The position numbers and the translations under genes were made by a program. This document shows positions 15,371-21,829 of a stretch of DNA of 21,829 bases, piece after piece (within the stretch, counting starts at the first letter, position 1; each line of letters starts with the position of its first letter). Where the stretch lies: contig JANXSA010000309.1 of NCBI GenBank assembly GCA_025352915.1, positions 1-21,829 on the forward strand. The letters are read 5' to 3'. The DNA is from Rhodospirillales bacterium. Lineage in GTDB: Bacteria > Pseudomonadota > Alphaproteobacteria > Acetobacterales > Acetobacteraceae. Under the pieces are notes generated by a model, which was given only the letters and a program-made list of their open reading frames with translations, was not told the origin of the DNA and did not search any database.

Positions 15371-15446
15371 GATAAAAGTTTTTTGGTCCTTTTTTTCAAA
15401 AAAGAACAAGCGCTTCTTTTTGAAAAAAGAAGCAAAAACTTTCATC
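15371..15446. repeat. AT-rich palindromic intergenic repeat, copy C
   Basis: The left arm (15371-15407) begins GATAAAAGTTTTTTGG. The right arm, read on the opposite strand from 15446, begins GATGAAAGTTTTTGCTTC. Each arm has its own hairpin: CTTTTTTTCAAAAAAG (15389-15404) and CTTCTTTTTGAAAAAAGAAG (15413-15432). It occupies the gap between two convergent genes and could terminate both. Architecture and end motif match copies A and B. Confidence 0.82.
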
Positions 15447-15461
15447 TATTTGCGTTGGTTT

Positions 15462-16433
15462 CTAGGGGATCAGTACGGTGCTGCCTGTTGTTTGGCGGGC
15501 TTCCAGTGCTGTGTGGGCGGCGGCGGCCTGGGACAGCGGGAAGGTCTGATTCACCCGGATCTTCACCGCGCCGGATTTCACGACACCGAACAGCTCATTT
15601 GCGGTGGCCACGAGGTCGCTGCGCTTGGAGGTGTAGGTCGCAAGCGTCGGGCGGGTGACGTATAGGCTACCCTTGGCCGCTAGTACACCAAGGTCAAACG
15701 TGGCCACCGGGCCCGACGCGTTGCCGTAACTGACCATCAGCCCGAGCGGGGCTAGGCAGTCCAGGCTGGTCATGAAGGTGTCGCGGCCAACACTGTCATA
15801 AACCACCGGAACCATGGCGCCGCCGGTGATGCGCTTCACCTGCGCCGGCAGGTCGGCGTGTCCAACGATGGCATGGGCAGCGCCATGCGCCAGCGCCAGT
15901 TCGGCTTTGGCGGGCGTCGAGACGACGCCGATCACGGTGGCACCGAGGTGCTTGGCCCACTGGCACAAGATCAACCCGACGCCGCCGGCAGCGGCATGCA
16001 CGACGATGGTCTCGCCGGACTTCACCGCATAGGTGCGACGCAAAAGATACTGCGCGGTCATGCCCTGGAGCATCATCGCAGCGCCGGTCTTGGCGTCGAT
16101 GCCATCAGGGAGCACGACCAGGCGGTCGGCGGCGATGGCGCGCTCGGTAGCATAGGCGCCGATCGGTCCGCCAGCGTAGGCCACACGATCTCCCGGTTTC
16201 ACTTCGGTGACGCCGGCGCCAACGGCTACAACAACCCCGGCGGCTTCCATGCCGGGGGTTGAGGGCAGCGGCGCCTTGTAGAGGCCGGTGCGGAAATACA
16301 CGTCGATGTAGTTCAAGCCGACCGCCTCGTGGCGGACCAGCGCCTCGCCGGGGCCGGGTTCCGGCGTGGGGACGTCCTCCCACAGCATCACGTCGGGGCC
16401 GCCGTTGGCGTGGATGCGAATGGCCTGGGTCAT
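15462..16433 (-). CDS. Quinone oxidoreductase, NADPH-dependent (zeta-crystallin type)
   Basis: This 323-residue medium-chain dehydrogenase/reductase lacks the zinc ligands. An N-terminal GroES-like domain (VRHEAVGLNYIDVYFRTGLY, PGMEAAGVVVAVG, VKPGDRVAY) is followed by the nucleotide-binding motif HAAAGGVG (146-153), which with LCQWAKHLGATVIG forms the Rossmann fold. The family reduces quinones or enals with NADPH. Relatives in E. coli are named QorA, but orthology is not proven here. The ATG at 16433 has GGAAGAA upstream. It lies 40 bp downstream of the alkyltransferase gene on the same strand, so the two may be co-transcribed. Confidence 0.88.
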   Translation of the reverse strand: MTQAIRIHANGGPDVMLWEDVPTPEPGPGEALVRHEAVGLNYIDVYFRTGLYKAPLPSTPGMEAAGVVVAVGAGVTEVKPGDRVAYAGGPIGAYATERAIAADRLVVLPDGIDAKTGAAMMLQGMTAQYLLRRTYAVKSGETIVVHAAAGGVGLILCQWAKHLGATVIGVVSTPAKAELALAHGAAHAIVGHADLPAQVKRITGGAMVPVVYDSVGRDTFMTSLDCLAPLGLMVSYGNASGPVATFDLGVLAAKGSLYVTRPTLATYTSKRSDLVATANELFGVVKSGAVKIRVNQTFPLSQAAAAHTALEARQTTGSTVLIP

Positions 16434-16473
16434 CGTTCTTCCATACTGCTATCGTGTAAGAGAGTGGGCCGGA

Positions 16474-17028
16474 TCACTTTGGGCCACGCGAGGCAAACAA
16501 ATCAGCGGCACCGTCAGCACCTTCGAGCGCCAGCAGGAACCGCTTGGTCGGCAGGCCGTCGCCACCGGAATAGCCGCCAATCCCGCTCATGGCCACCACG
16601 CGATGGCAGGGGATGACGATTGGGATCGGATTGCGACCATTCGCACCGCCAACAGCGCGCGGACTACCGCCCACCGTGCGCGCGATGTCGGCGTAGGTCC
16701 GGGTACTGCCGGGCGGGATATCGCACAACGCCTGCCAAACGCGACGCTGATAGCCGGTGCCCACGGGGGCAAGTGCGAGATCGAAGCCGTGGCGCTTGCC
16801 GTCGAAGTAGTCGTGCAACTGGCGACGCGCCTCGGCCAACAGCGGGGTTTCGCTCTGATCCGCAACCCATCCCCAGTCGATGGACACAATTGCGCCTCCA
16901 TCCTCGGAGATGGTCAGGTCGCCGACAGGTGAGTGCAACGAGAGCTGTTGAGACAAGGCGACGGGTTCCGGCGACACACCAAGTTGGAGCGATGGCACCG
17001 CGCCACCCGCACTGTCAAGCTTGACCAC
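16474..17028 (-). CDS. Methylated-DNA-[protein]-cysteine S-methyltransferase
   Basis: This suicide repair protein moves alkyl groups from O6-alkylguanine in DNA onto its own cysteine. The C-terminal domain shows GTGYQRRVWQAL (90-101), a TYADIA helix, the arginine-finger region SPRAVGGANGRNPIPI and the active-site Cys141 in PCHRV. The N-terminal ribonuclease-like domain has LSLHSPVGDLTISEDGG. The length of 184 residues from the GTG at 17028 exceeds E. coli Ogt (171), and the first 25 residues are not conserved, so the true start may lie further in; I see no good ribosome binding site for either choice. There is no Ada-type regulatory domain. It is divergent from the ferredoxin gene, with a 165-bp shared upstream region. 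Confidence 0.9.
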   Translation of the reverse strand: MVKLDSAGGAVPSLQLGVSPEPVALSQQLSLHSPVGDLTISEDGGAIVSIDWGWVADQSETPLLAEARRQLHDYFDGKRHGFDLALAPVGTGYQRRVWQALCDIPPGSTRTYADIARTVGGSPRAVGGANGRNPIPIVIPCHRVVAMSGIGGYSGGDGLPTKRFLLALEGADGAADLFASRGPK

Positions 17029-17193
17029 CCATGCGGCATCTGGCCCAGTCGGTCAGCCAGGGGCCGACGCTCCTCAACGCTCGTCTGCGGCGGGGCCATT
17101 GTTGAGCGATCCTCGTGCTTGCATGTCAGGCCGGCTTCGCGGATAGGAAGCTGCATGCGGCACGGCATTTTATGTCTGCCTCGGAGATCCAAG

Positions 17194-17538
17194 ATGAGCC
17201 CGCCTGACCACCGAGCCGACCCGGCGCAATTCTACGACGCGCATCTCTTTGTCTGCTGCAACCGCCGCCCAGATGGCCACAAGCGCGGTTCATGTGCCGC
17301 GGCTGGCTCGGAAAAACTGCGCGACTACATGAAGGCGCGCGCCAAGGAAATGGGGCTGGCGAAGGTGCGGGTCAATCTCGCGGGGTGCCTGGATCGCTGT
17401 GAGTTGGGACCCTGCTTGGTCATCTATCCCGAAGGGGTTTGGTACAAGGTCAGCTCACCAGCCGATGTTGACGCCGTGCTGGAACGCCATGTCCGTGATG
17501 GCGGTCGCGTGCCCGAGTTGATGTTGCCGGCCGTTTGA
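17194..17538 (+). CDS. Thioredoxin-like 2Fe-2S ferredoxin family protein
   Basis: This 114-residue protein belongs to the (2Fe-2S) ferredoxin domain family of small thioredoxin-fold proteins. The probable cluster ligands are Cys22 (in LFVCCN), Cys34 (in KRGSCAAAGSE), and Cys65 and Cys69 in AGCLDRCELGPC. An extra Cys21 and Cys74 are present. LVIYPEGVWY is the conserved C-terminal strand of the family. Related modules serve as electron carriers in hydrogenases and formate dehydrogenases. The free-standing form has no settled role. The ATG at 17194 has GGAG 8 bases upstream. It is followed by mnmE after 24 bp, probably in one transcript. Confidence 0.9.
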   Translation: MSPPDHRADPAQFYDAHLFVCCNRRPDGHKRGSCAAAGSEKLRDYMKARAKEMGLAKVRVNLAGCLDRCELGPCLVIYPEGVWYKVSSPADVDAVLERHVRDGGRVPELMLPAV

Positions 17539-17562
17539 CCCGGGCCATCCGCTGAGATCCAC

Positions 17563-18873
17563 ATGACCGGATATGGCGACACGATCTTTGCCGTCGCATC
17601 GGGCGCGGGTCGCGCCGCAATCGCGGTTTTGCGCATCAGCGGCCCGGCCAGCGGGACGGTCTTGGACCAGATCTGCCGGCGCCGTCCGCGCCCGCGCGAG
17701 GCGGCTTTGTGCACGCTGCGCGATTGTTCCGATAATGTTATGGATAAATCCTTGGTCCTTTGGCTTCCGGGGCCTCGCAGCTTCACCGGCGAGGACAGCG
17801 CGGAGCTGCATCTCCATGGCGGGCGCGCGGTGCTGCGCGACGTGGCGGCCGCGCTGGTGGAAATGGGACTACGACCAGCAGAGCCTGGCGAATTTGCCCG
17901 CCGCGCCTTTCTGAACGGGCGGCTGGACTTGGTGGAAGCCGAGGCGATCGCCGACCTCGTGGACGCTGAGACCACCGCCCAGCGGCGCCAGGCGTTGCAA
18001 CAAATGGAAGGTGGACTAGGCAGGCTGCTCAGCGACTGGGCCGCCAGACTGACCCACCTGCTAGCGCAACAGGAAGCCCTGATCGATTTTCCGGACGAAG
18101 ACCTGCCGCCTGAAGTGGAGGCAGCACTAGAACATGCGATGGATCAGCTACTGGGCGAGCTGCGCGCTCAGCTGGACGACGCCCGCCGCGGAGAGAAACT
18201 GCGCGACGGGTTGATATTTGCCATCGTCGGCGCCCCAAATACCGGAAAATCCACGCTAATCAATACTTTGGCCGAGCGCGATATCGCCATCGTCTCCCCC
18301 CTGCCCGGCACCACGCGCGATGTGCTTGAGACACGGATCGACCTCGGCGGCGTGCCGGTGACGCTGCTGGACACCGCCGGGTTGCGCGAGGCGTCGAACG
18401 ATATCGAGGCCGAGGGCGTACGCCGGGCCCGCGACCGGGCCGCGACCGCCGACGCCGTCATCCTGCTGGAAACCGCAACCGAACCCGCCCCGGCCGACTT
18501 GGCGCGCCACGCGCTGACGATCCGGGTGACCGCGAAGGCCGACCTGCTGCCGCCCGAAACGACTGCGACACCGGACATGCTGCGCATCAGCGCGCGCACC
18601 GGCGAAGGCATGAAGGCGCTGCTTGCCCACCTAGCGGCGCAGGCTGCTGCCTTGACCTATGCGGCCGGCCCGCCCCCGCTTACCCGTGCACGCCACCGGG
18701 CCGCGTTGCAGGAGGCCACCGAACGCCTTGCCGCCGCCCGCATCGCCATCTATCCCGAACTACGGGCAGAAGACTTACGCCTGGCGTTACGGGCGATCGG
18801 CCGGATCACCGGACGGGTTGGGGTAGAAGACATTCTTGACTCGGTCTTCCACCAGTTCTGCATTGGCAAGTAG
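17563..18873 (+). CDS. mnmE: tRNA uridine-5-carboxymethylaminomethyl(34) synthesis GTPase MnmE
   Basis: With MnmG it installs carboxymethylaminomethyl groups on the wobble uridine of certain tRNAs. Of its 436 residues, the N-terminal tetrahydrofolate-binding domain (about 1-118) has GAGRAAIAVLRISGP, FTGEDSAELHLHGG and PGEFARRAFLNGRLDL. A helical domain contains an inserted G domain: P loop GAPNTGKST (223-231), switch PGTTRD, DTAG (270-273) and SAR (343-345). The C-terminus is the invariant CIGK, with catalytic Cys433. The G4 motif, normally NKxD, reads AKAD (324-327), an unusual substitution at the guanine-specificity Asn. It is upstream of mnmG in the usual alphaproteobacterial order. Confidence 0.97.
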   Translation: MTGYGDTIFAVASGAGRAAIAVLRISGPASGTVLDQICRRRPRPREAALCTLRDCSDNVMDKSLVLWLPGPRSFTGEDSAELHLHGGRAVLRDVAAALVEMGLRPAEPGEFARRAFLNGRLDLVEAEAIADLVDAETTAQRRQALQQMEGGLGRLLSDWAARLTHLLAQQEALIDFPDEDLPPEVEAALEHAMDQLLGELRAQLDDARRGEKLRDGLIFAIVGAPNTGKSTLINTLAERDIAIVSPLPGTTRDVLETRIDLGGVPVTLLDTAGLREASNDIEAEGVRRARDRAATADAVILLETATEPAPADLARHALTIRVTAKADLLPPETTATPDMLRISARTGEGMKALLAHLAAQAAALTYAAGPPPLTRARHRAALQEATERLAAARIAIYPELRAEDLRLALRAIGRITGRVGVEDILDSVFHQFCIGK

Positions 18874-18933
18874 AACCGGCTACAACCATCAAACGACCGG
18901 CCGCCTCGCCCTTGGGCCACGGAGTGAAAATCG

Positions 18934-20805
18934 ATGAAGCGCCGCTGCGATGTGATCGTGATCGGAGGCGGGCATGCCGGCTGCGAGGCCGCCGCCAGTG
19001 CCGCACGCCTCGGCGCCCGCACGATCCTGGTGACACATAAGCGACAGACGATCGGCGAAATGTCCTGCAACCCGGCGATCGGCGGCATCGGCAAAGGGCA
19101 TCTGGTGCGCGAGATCGATGCACTGGACGGGCTGATGGGCCGCGCGGCTGACCAGGCCGGCATCCACTTCAAGCTCCTGAACCGCAGCAAAGGTCCAGCC
19201 GTTCGTGGCCCGCGCGCACAGGCCGACCGCGCGCTCTATCGCGGCGCGATTCAGGCCCTTTTGCGAGAACAACCCGGGCTGGACATCATGGAAGCCGGCG
19301 TCGAAGACCTCATGCTCGACGCGAGCGGCGCGGTAGCTGGTGTTCTGACCAGCGATCGGGAGGAAATCAGCGCCGGCGCCATCGTGCTCACCGCCGGCAC
19401 TTTTTTGCGGGGCCGCATCCACATTGGCCAGGAGAGCCACGCCGCTGGCCGGATCGGCGACGCACCAGCCATTGGACTGGCAAAGCGCCTGGAGGCATTG
19501 GGCTTGCCGATGGGCCGACTCAAAACCGGCACGCCGCCTCGCCTGGACGGACGCACCATCGCCTGGGATCGCCTCGCCGAAGACCGCGGTGACGCTGAGC
19601 CCGAATTCTTCAGCACGATGACCACTACCTTGGCCAACCGCCAAGTGGCCTGCGGCGTGACCGCAACCACCCAAGCCACCCATGCCGTGATCCGCACCAA
19701 CCTGCATCTTTCGGCGGTATACGGCGGACAAATCGCCGGACGTGGTCCGCGTTACTGCCCTTCCATCGAAGACAAGGTGGTGCGGTTTGCCGACCGCGAC
19801 CACCATCAGATCTTTCTGGAACCCGAGGGGCTGGACGACCATACCGTCTATCCAAACGGCATCTCAACCAGCTTGCCGGAGGCTGTCCAGCGAGCACTGG
19901 TTGCCACGATCCCTGGCCTAGAGGCGGCACAGATCCTGCGCCCTGGCTATGCGGTTGAATATGACTTCATCGACCCCCGCGCTCTAAATGCCGGGCTCGA
20001 ACTTCATAGGGTACCAGGCTTGTTCCTGGCCGGTCAGGTGAACGGCACCACTGGCTACGAGGAGGCCGCAGCACAAGGGATTATAGCGGGAATCAACGCA
20101 GCCCGACGCGCTTCCGGGGCCTCGCCGGTAACGCTGGATCGTGCCGAGGCCTATATCGGCGTGCTGATCGATGACCTTACAACCCAAGGCGTGACCGAGC
20201 CGTATCGGATGTTCACCTCTCGCGCGGAATACCGTCTTTCCTTGCGAGCGGACAATGCGGACATTCGCCTGACTCGGCGGGGCAGCGAATGGGGCGTCAT
20301 AGGCCGCGAAAGACAGCAAGCATTCGACGCCCACCTCGCCGGCGTGAACGAGGCCGAACGACAAGCCCGCAGTGAAATGGTCTCAGCAAGCGCTTTGCGG
20401 TCGCACGGAATCGAACCCCCCGCTGACGGCGGACGTCGATCCGCGCTCTCCTGGCTGGCCGACCCTCGGCTGGACACAGTCGAAATTGGACGTATCTTTC
20501 CCTGGACCCGCGGACTATCGAGCCGCGGATTGGGGCAACTACGCGCGACAGCGATTTACGAGGGCTATCTCGACCGCCAACGACAAGACATCGCGGGATT
20601 CAGGAAAGAGGAAGCAGTGCTGCTGCCGGAGCGGCTCGACTATCAGACGATCGGAGGCCTTTCGACGGAGATGTGTGAACGGCTCAACATTGCCCGGCCA
20701 GCCACACTCGGGGCTGCAAGCCGCCTTCCCGGCATCACACCGGCAGCACTCTCAGCCGTCTTAGCTTTCCTGCGCAAAAGACAACCCCTCGAGCGTTTCA
20801 CGTGA
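18934..20805 (+). CDS. mnmG: tRNA uridine-5-carboxymethylaminomethyl(34) synthesis enzyme MnmG
   Basis: This FAD enzyme is the partner of MnmE in wobble uridine modification. The 623-residue length is standard. The N-terminal dinucleotide motif is [12 protein letters not shown] (10-20). [53 protein letters not shown] and [13 protein letters not shown] are signature blocks. [21 protein letters not shown] is the second FAD segment, and [16 protein letters not shown] follows. The C-terminal helical domain, which binds MnmE and tRNA, runs from about 550 on. The ATG has CGGAG upstream, 60 bp after mnmE. Its stop TGA lies inside parS site 1 and overlaps the rsmG GTG start. Confidence 0.98.
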   Translation: MKRRCDVIVIGGGHAGCEAAASAARLGARTILVTHKRQTIGEMSCNPAIGGIGKGHLVREIDALDGLMGRAADQAGIHFKLLNRSKGPAVRGPRAQADRALYRGAIQALLREQPGLDIMEAGVEDLMLDASGAVAGVLTSDREEISAGAIVLTAGTFLRGRIHIGQESHAAGRIGDAPAIGLAKRLEALGLPMGRLKTGTPPRLDGRTIAWDRLAEDRGDAEPEFFSTMTTTLANRQVACGVTATTQATHAVIRTNLHLSAVYGGQIAGRGPRYCPSIEDKVVRFADRDHHQIFLEPEGLDDHTVYPNGISTSLPEAVQRALVATIPGLEAAQILRPGYAVEYDFIDPRALNAGLELHRVPGLFLAGQVNGTTGYEEAAAQGIIAGINAARRASGASPVTLDRAEAYIGVLIDDLTTQGVTEPYRMFTSRAEYRLSLRADNADIRLTRRGSEWGVIGRERQQAFDAHLAGVNEAERQARSEMVSASALRSHGIEPPADGGRRSALSWLADPRLDTVEIGRIFPWTRGLSSRGLGQLRATAIYEGYLDRQRQDIAGFRKEEAVLLPERLDYQTIGGLSTEMCERLNIARPATLGAASRLPGITPAALSAVLAFLRKRQPLERFT

Positions 20806-20809
20806 AACA
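20794..20809. promoter_or_regulatory. parS centromere site 1
   Basis: The sequence CGTTTCACGTGAAACA matches the ParB-binding consensus TGTTTCACGTGAAACA at 15 of 16 bases. It also encodes the last residues and stop codon of mnmG and the GTG start of rsmG. ParB would nucleate here and spread. The location next to parA is typical of bacterial chromosomes. Confidence 0.92.
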
Positions 20810-21404
20810 GAATTCCGCACCGAGCTTCGTTGTTTCACGTGAAACAGCGGACAAACTGGACATCTTCATCGCCCTCGTTCTCGCTTGGAATCGAACCGTC
20901 AATCTGATTTCCAAAAATGACGAGCCACATATCCGACAACGCCACCTCCAAGACTCTATCGCCCTCCTTCCACACCTACCCTCCGATTTCGAACACGCCA
21001 TTGACCTAGGCTCCGGCGGCGGCTTCCCGGGATTGGTCCTGGCAATCGCCACCGGCCGTCCTTTCGCTCTGGTCGAGGCGGATAAACGCAAAGCCGCCTT
21101 CCTCCGCGAAGCCGCTCGAGCCACAGGGACTGCCGTCACCGTGCACGCCGAACGCATCGAACAACTGACACTTACCCCCGCTTCTCTTATAACTGCCCGC
21201 GCCCTCGCACCGCTGACAACGCTCCTCACATGGGCCACTCCATTTCTCGCTCCCGGCGGCGTCTGTGTCTTCCCCAAAGGTCGAGCCGCAGAAGAGGAAT
21301 TGACGAAAGCCGCCAGCCAGTGGCACATGCGCGTCGAGCGGTGGCCCAACCCACTTGACCCTTCCGCCCAAATCCTCCGACTGAGCGAGATATCGCGTGG
21401 CTGA
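20802..21404 (+). CDS. rsmG: 16S rRNA (guanine(527)-N(7))-methyltransferase RsmG
   Basis: This enzyme methylates N7 of guanine 527 (E. coli numbering) of 16S rRNA with S-adenosylmethionine; its loss gives low-level streptomycin resistance in several bacteria. The 200-residue protein has [11 protein letters not shown] and HLQDSIAL early, the SAM motif [14 protein letters not shown] (68-81), [11 protein letters not shown], and [12 protein letters not shown] with the FPKGR block of the family. The GTG at 20802 overlaps the mnmG stop as GTGA. Codons 10-15 (VVSRET) coincide with parS site 2, so the protein sequence there is constrained by ParB binding. The gene overlaps parA by 8 bp. Codons look somewhat less GC-rich than in the chemotaxis genes. 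Confidence 0.95.
   Translation: MKQNSAPSFVVSRETADKLDIFIALVLAWNRTVNLISKNDEPHIRQRHLQDSIALLPHLPSDFEHAIDLGSGGGFPGLVLAIATGRPFALVEADKRKAAFLREAARATGTAVTVHAERIEQLTLTPASLITARALAPLTTLLTWATPFLAPGGVCVFPKGRAAEEELTKAASQWHMRVERWPNPLDPSAQILRLSEISRG
20831..20846. promoter_or_regulatory. parS centromere site 2
   Basis: The sequence TGTTTCACGTGAAACA is a perfect 16-base match to the parS consensus and fully palindromic. It lies within codons 10-15 of rsmG, 37 bp centre to centre from site 1, and 550 bp before parA. Confidence 0.95.
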
Positions 21405-21711
21405 CACTCCTATCAGCGAAGACCCCACGGCCACGGTCCAAGCCTTGCCCCGGCCGCGCATCCTCGCCATCGTTAACCAGAAGGGCGGTGTCGGAAAAAC
21501 CACGACCACGATCAATCTCGCCACAGCGCTAGCCGCCGCCGGACAGACCGTCTTGATGGTTGACCTCGACCCTCAAGGCAACGCCTCAACGGGCATCGGC
21601 TTTCCTCCGAACAAGCGCGAAACCGGTACATACGCCCTTCTCCTGGACGATGCCCCTCCGGAAACCGCCGTCAGACCCACATTTGTCCCCGGACTCTCGA
21701 TCAAAATGTAG
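21397..21711 (+). CDS. parA: Chromosome partitioning ATPase ParA, N-terminal part only
   Basis: ParA is the DNA-bound ATPase that moves ParB-parS complexes. Present here are the Walker A motif [14 protein letters not shown] (Lys34) and the Walker A' block [12 protein letters not shown] (54-65). The frame stops at 104 residues, whereas family members have about 255-290. The natural sequence breaks after GLSI at 21702. The next three codons (Lys, Met, stop) are artefacts of a junction, because the proper continuation is found in reverse complement at 21703-21829. The gene is thus broken by the sequence rearrangement at the window end, not by normal termination. The GTG start overlaps rsmG by 8 bp. 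A parB gene would be expected next but is not reached. Confidence 0.93.
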   Translation: MADTPISEDPTATVQALPRPRILAIVNQKGGVGKTTTTINLATALAAAGQTVLMVDLDPQGNASTGIGFPPNKRETGTYALLLDDAPPETAVRPTFVPGLSIKM

Positions 21712-21829
21712 GTGAAGTGTGACAAGGCTTGGGCACGCAGGGCGGTGCGCAGGCGGTATTCCCGTCGTTCGATGCCGACGAGTTCAATTTCGGCACCGGC
21801 CAGGTCGAGTTCGGCGGGGATGATCGAGA
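21703..21829 (-). other. parA: Reverse-complemented internal fragment of parA
   Basis: Read on the minus strand, these bases encode SIIPAELDLAGAEIELVG, then IERREYRLRTALRAQALS and HFTYILI. This is the ParA segment that should follow GLSI of the plus-strand fragment, up to just before the Walker B aspartate. The junction has the shared hexamer TCGATC (21697-21702). The final bases GATGATCGAGA are again the reverse complement of the joining point, as expected if the sequence folds back. It is most simply a chimeric fold-back at a contig end. Confidence 0.88.

Noticed and set aside
3484..15446. CRISPR array or insertion sequence explaining the AT-rich repeats
   Set aside because: Copies are kilobases apart with no regular spacers, and none encloses a transposase frame.
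21697..21829. Invertible DNA switch controlling parA
   Set aside because: parA is a core partition gene, the flanking repeat is only six bases, and the sequence after the segment mirrors the junction instead of continuing into Walker B, so a chimera is the simpler account.

Overview
The window looks like a chromosomal segment of a GC-rich alphaproteobacterium, most likely Rhodospirillales and plausibly Acetobacteraceae. The grounds are the gene order mnmE-mnmG-rsmG-parA with parS sites at the mnmG/rsmG junction, a ChpT-family histidine phosphotransferase, a DUF1194 von Willebrand protein and the codon use. The family-level placement is inference, because no marker RNA is present.

Layout. 1-1175: a reading frame cut by the window start whose apparent coding frame shifts twice, so it is a pseudogene or carries two sequencing indels. 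1312-3463: two co-directional zinc deacylases, ArgE (acetylornithine deacetylase) and an AstE/aspartoacylase-family enzyme. 3647-5649 (minus): a two-gene acyl-CoA operon, a CaiB/BaiF CoA-transferase followed with an ATGA overlap by a crotonase-fold protein. 5884-6528: a DUF1194 vWA protein, tail-to-tail with moaA (minus, 6515-7507). 7946-14480: a chemotaxis cluster in the order ChpT-like phosphotransferase, hybrid CheA with a C-terminal receiver, CheW, single-domain response regulator, CheB, CheR. 14535-15335: an alpha/beta hydrolase. 15462-17028 (minus): a quinone oxidoreductase and an O6-alkylguanine-DNA alkyltransferase. 17194-21711: a 2Fe-2S ferredoxin-like protein, mnmE, mnmG, rsmG and the start of parA.

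How the genes work together. CheA, CheW, the response regulator, CheB and CheR make a nearly complete signalling core for motility. No receptor gene lies in the window. The ChpT-like protein upstream suggests a link between this array and a phosphorelay. MnmE and MnmG jointly modify the tRNA wobble uridine, RsmG methylates 16S rRNA, and ParA with the parS sites serves chromosome partitioning. This cluster is normally close to the replication origin.

Most notable non-gene signals: (1) three copies of an AT-rich palindromic intergenic repeat, at 3484-3616, 5733-5806 and 15371-15446; (2) two parS sites at 20794-20809 and 20831-20846, the first containing both the mnmG stop and the rsmG start; (3) the last 127 bases (21703-21829) are the reverse complement of the next stretch of parA, which makes the window end a fold-back or inversion. 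With the frame shifts near the start, this means both window ends should be treated as doubtful sequence.
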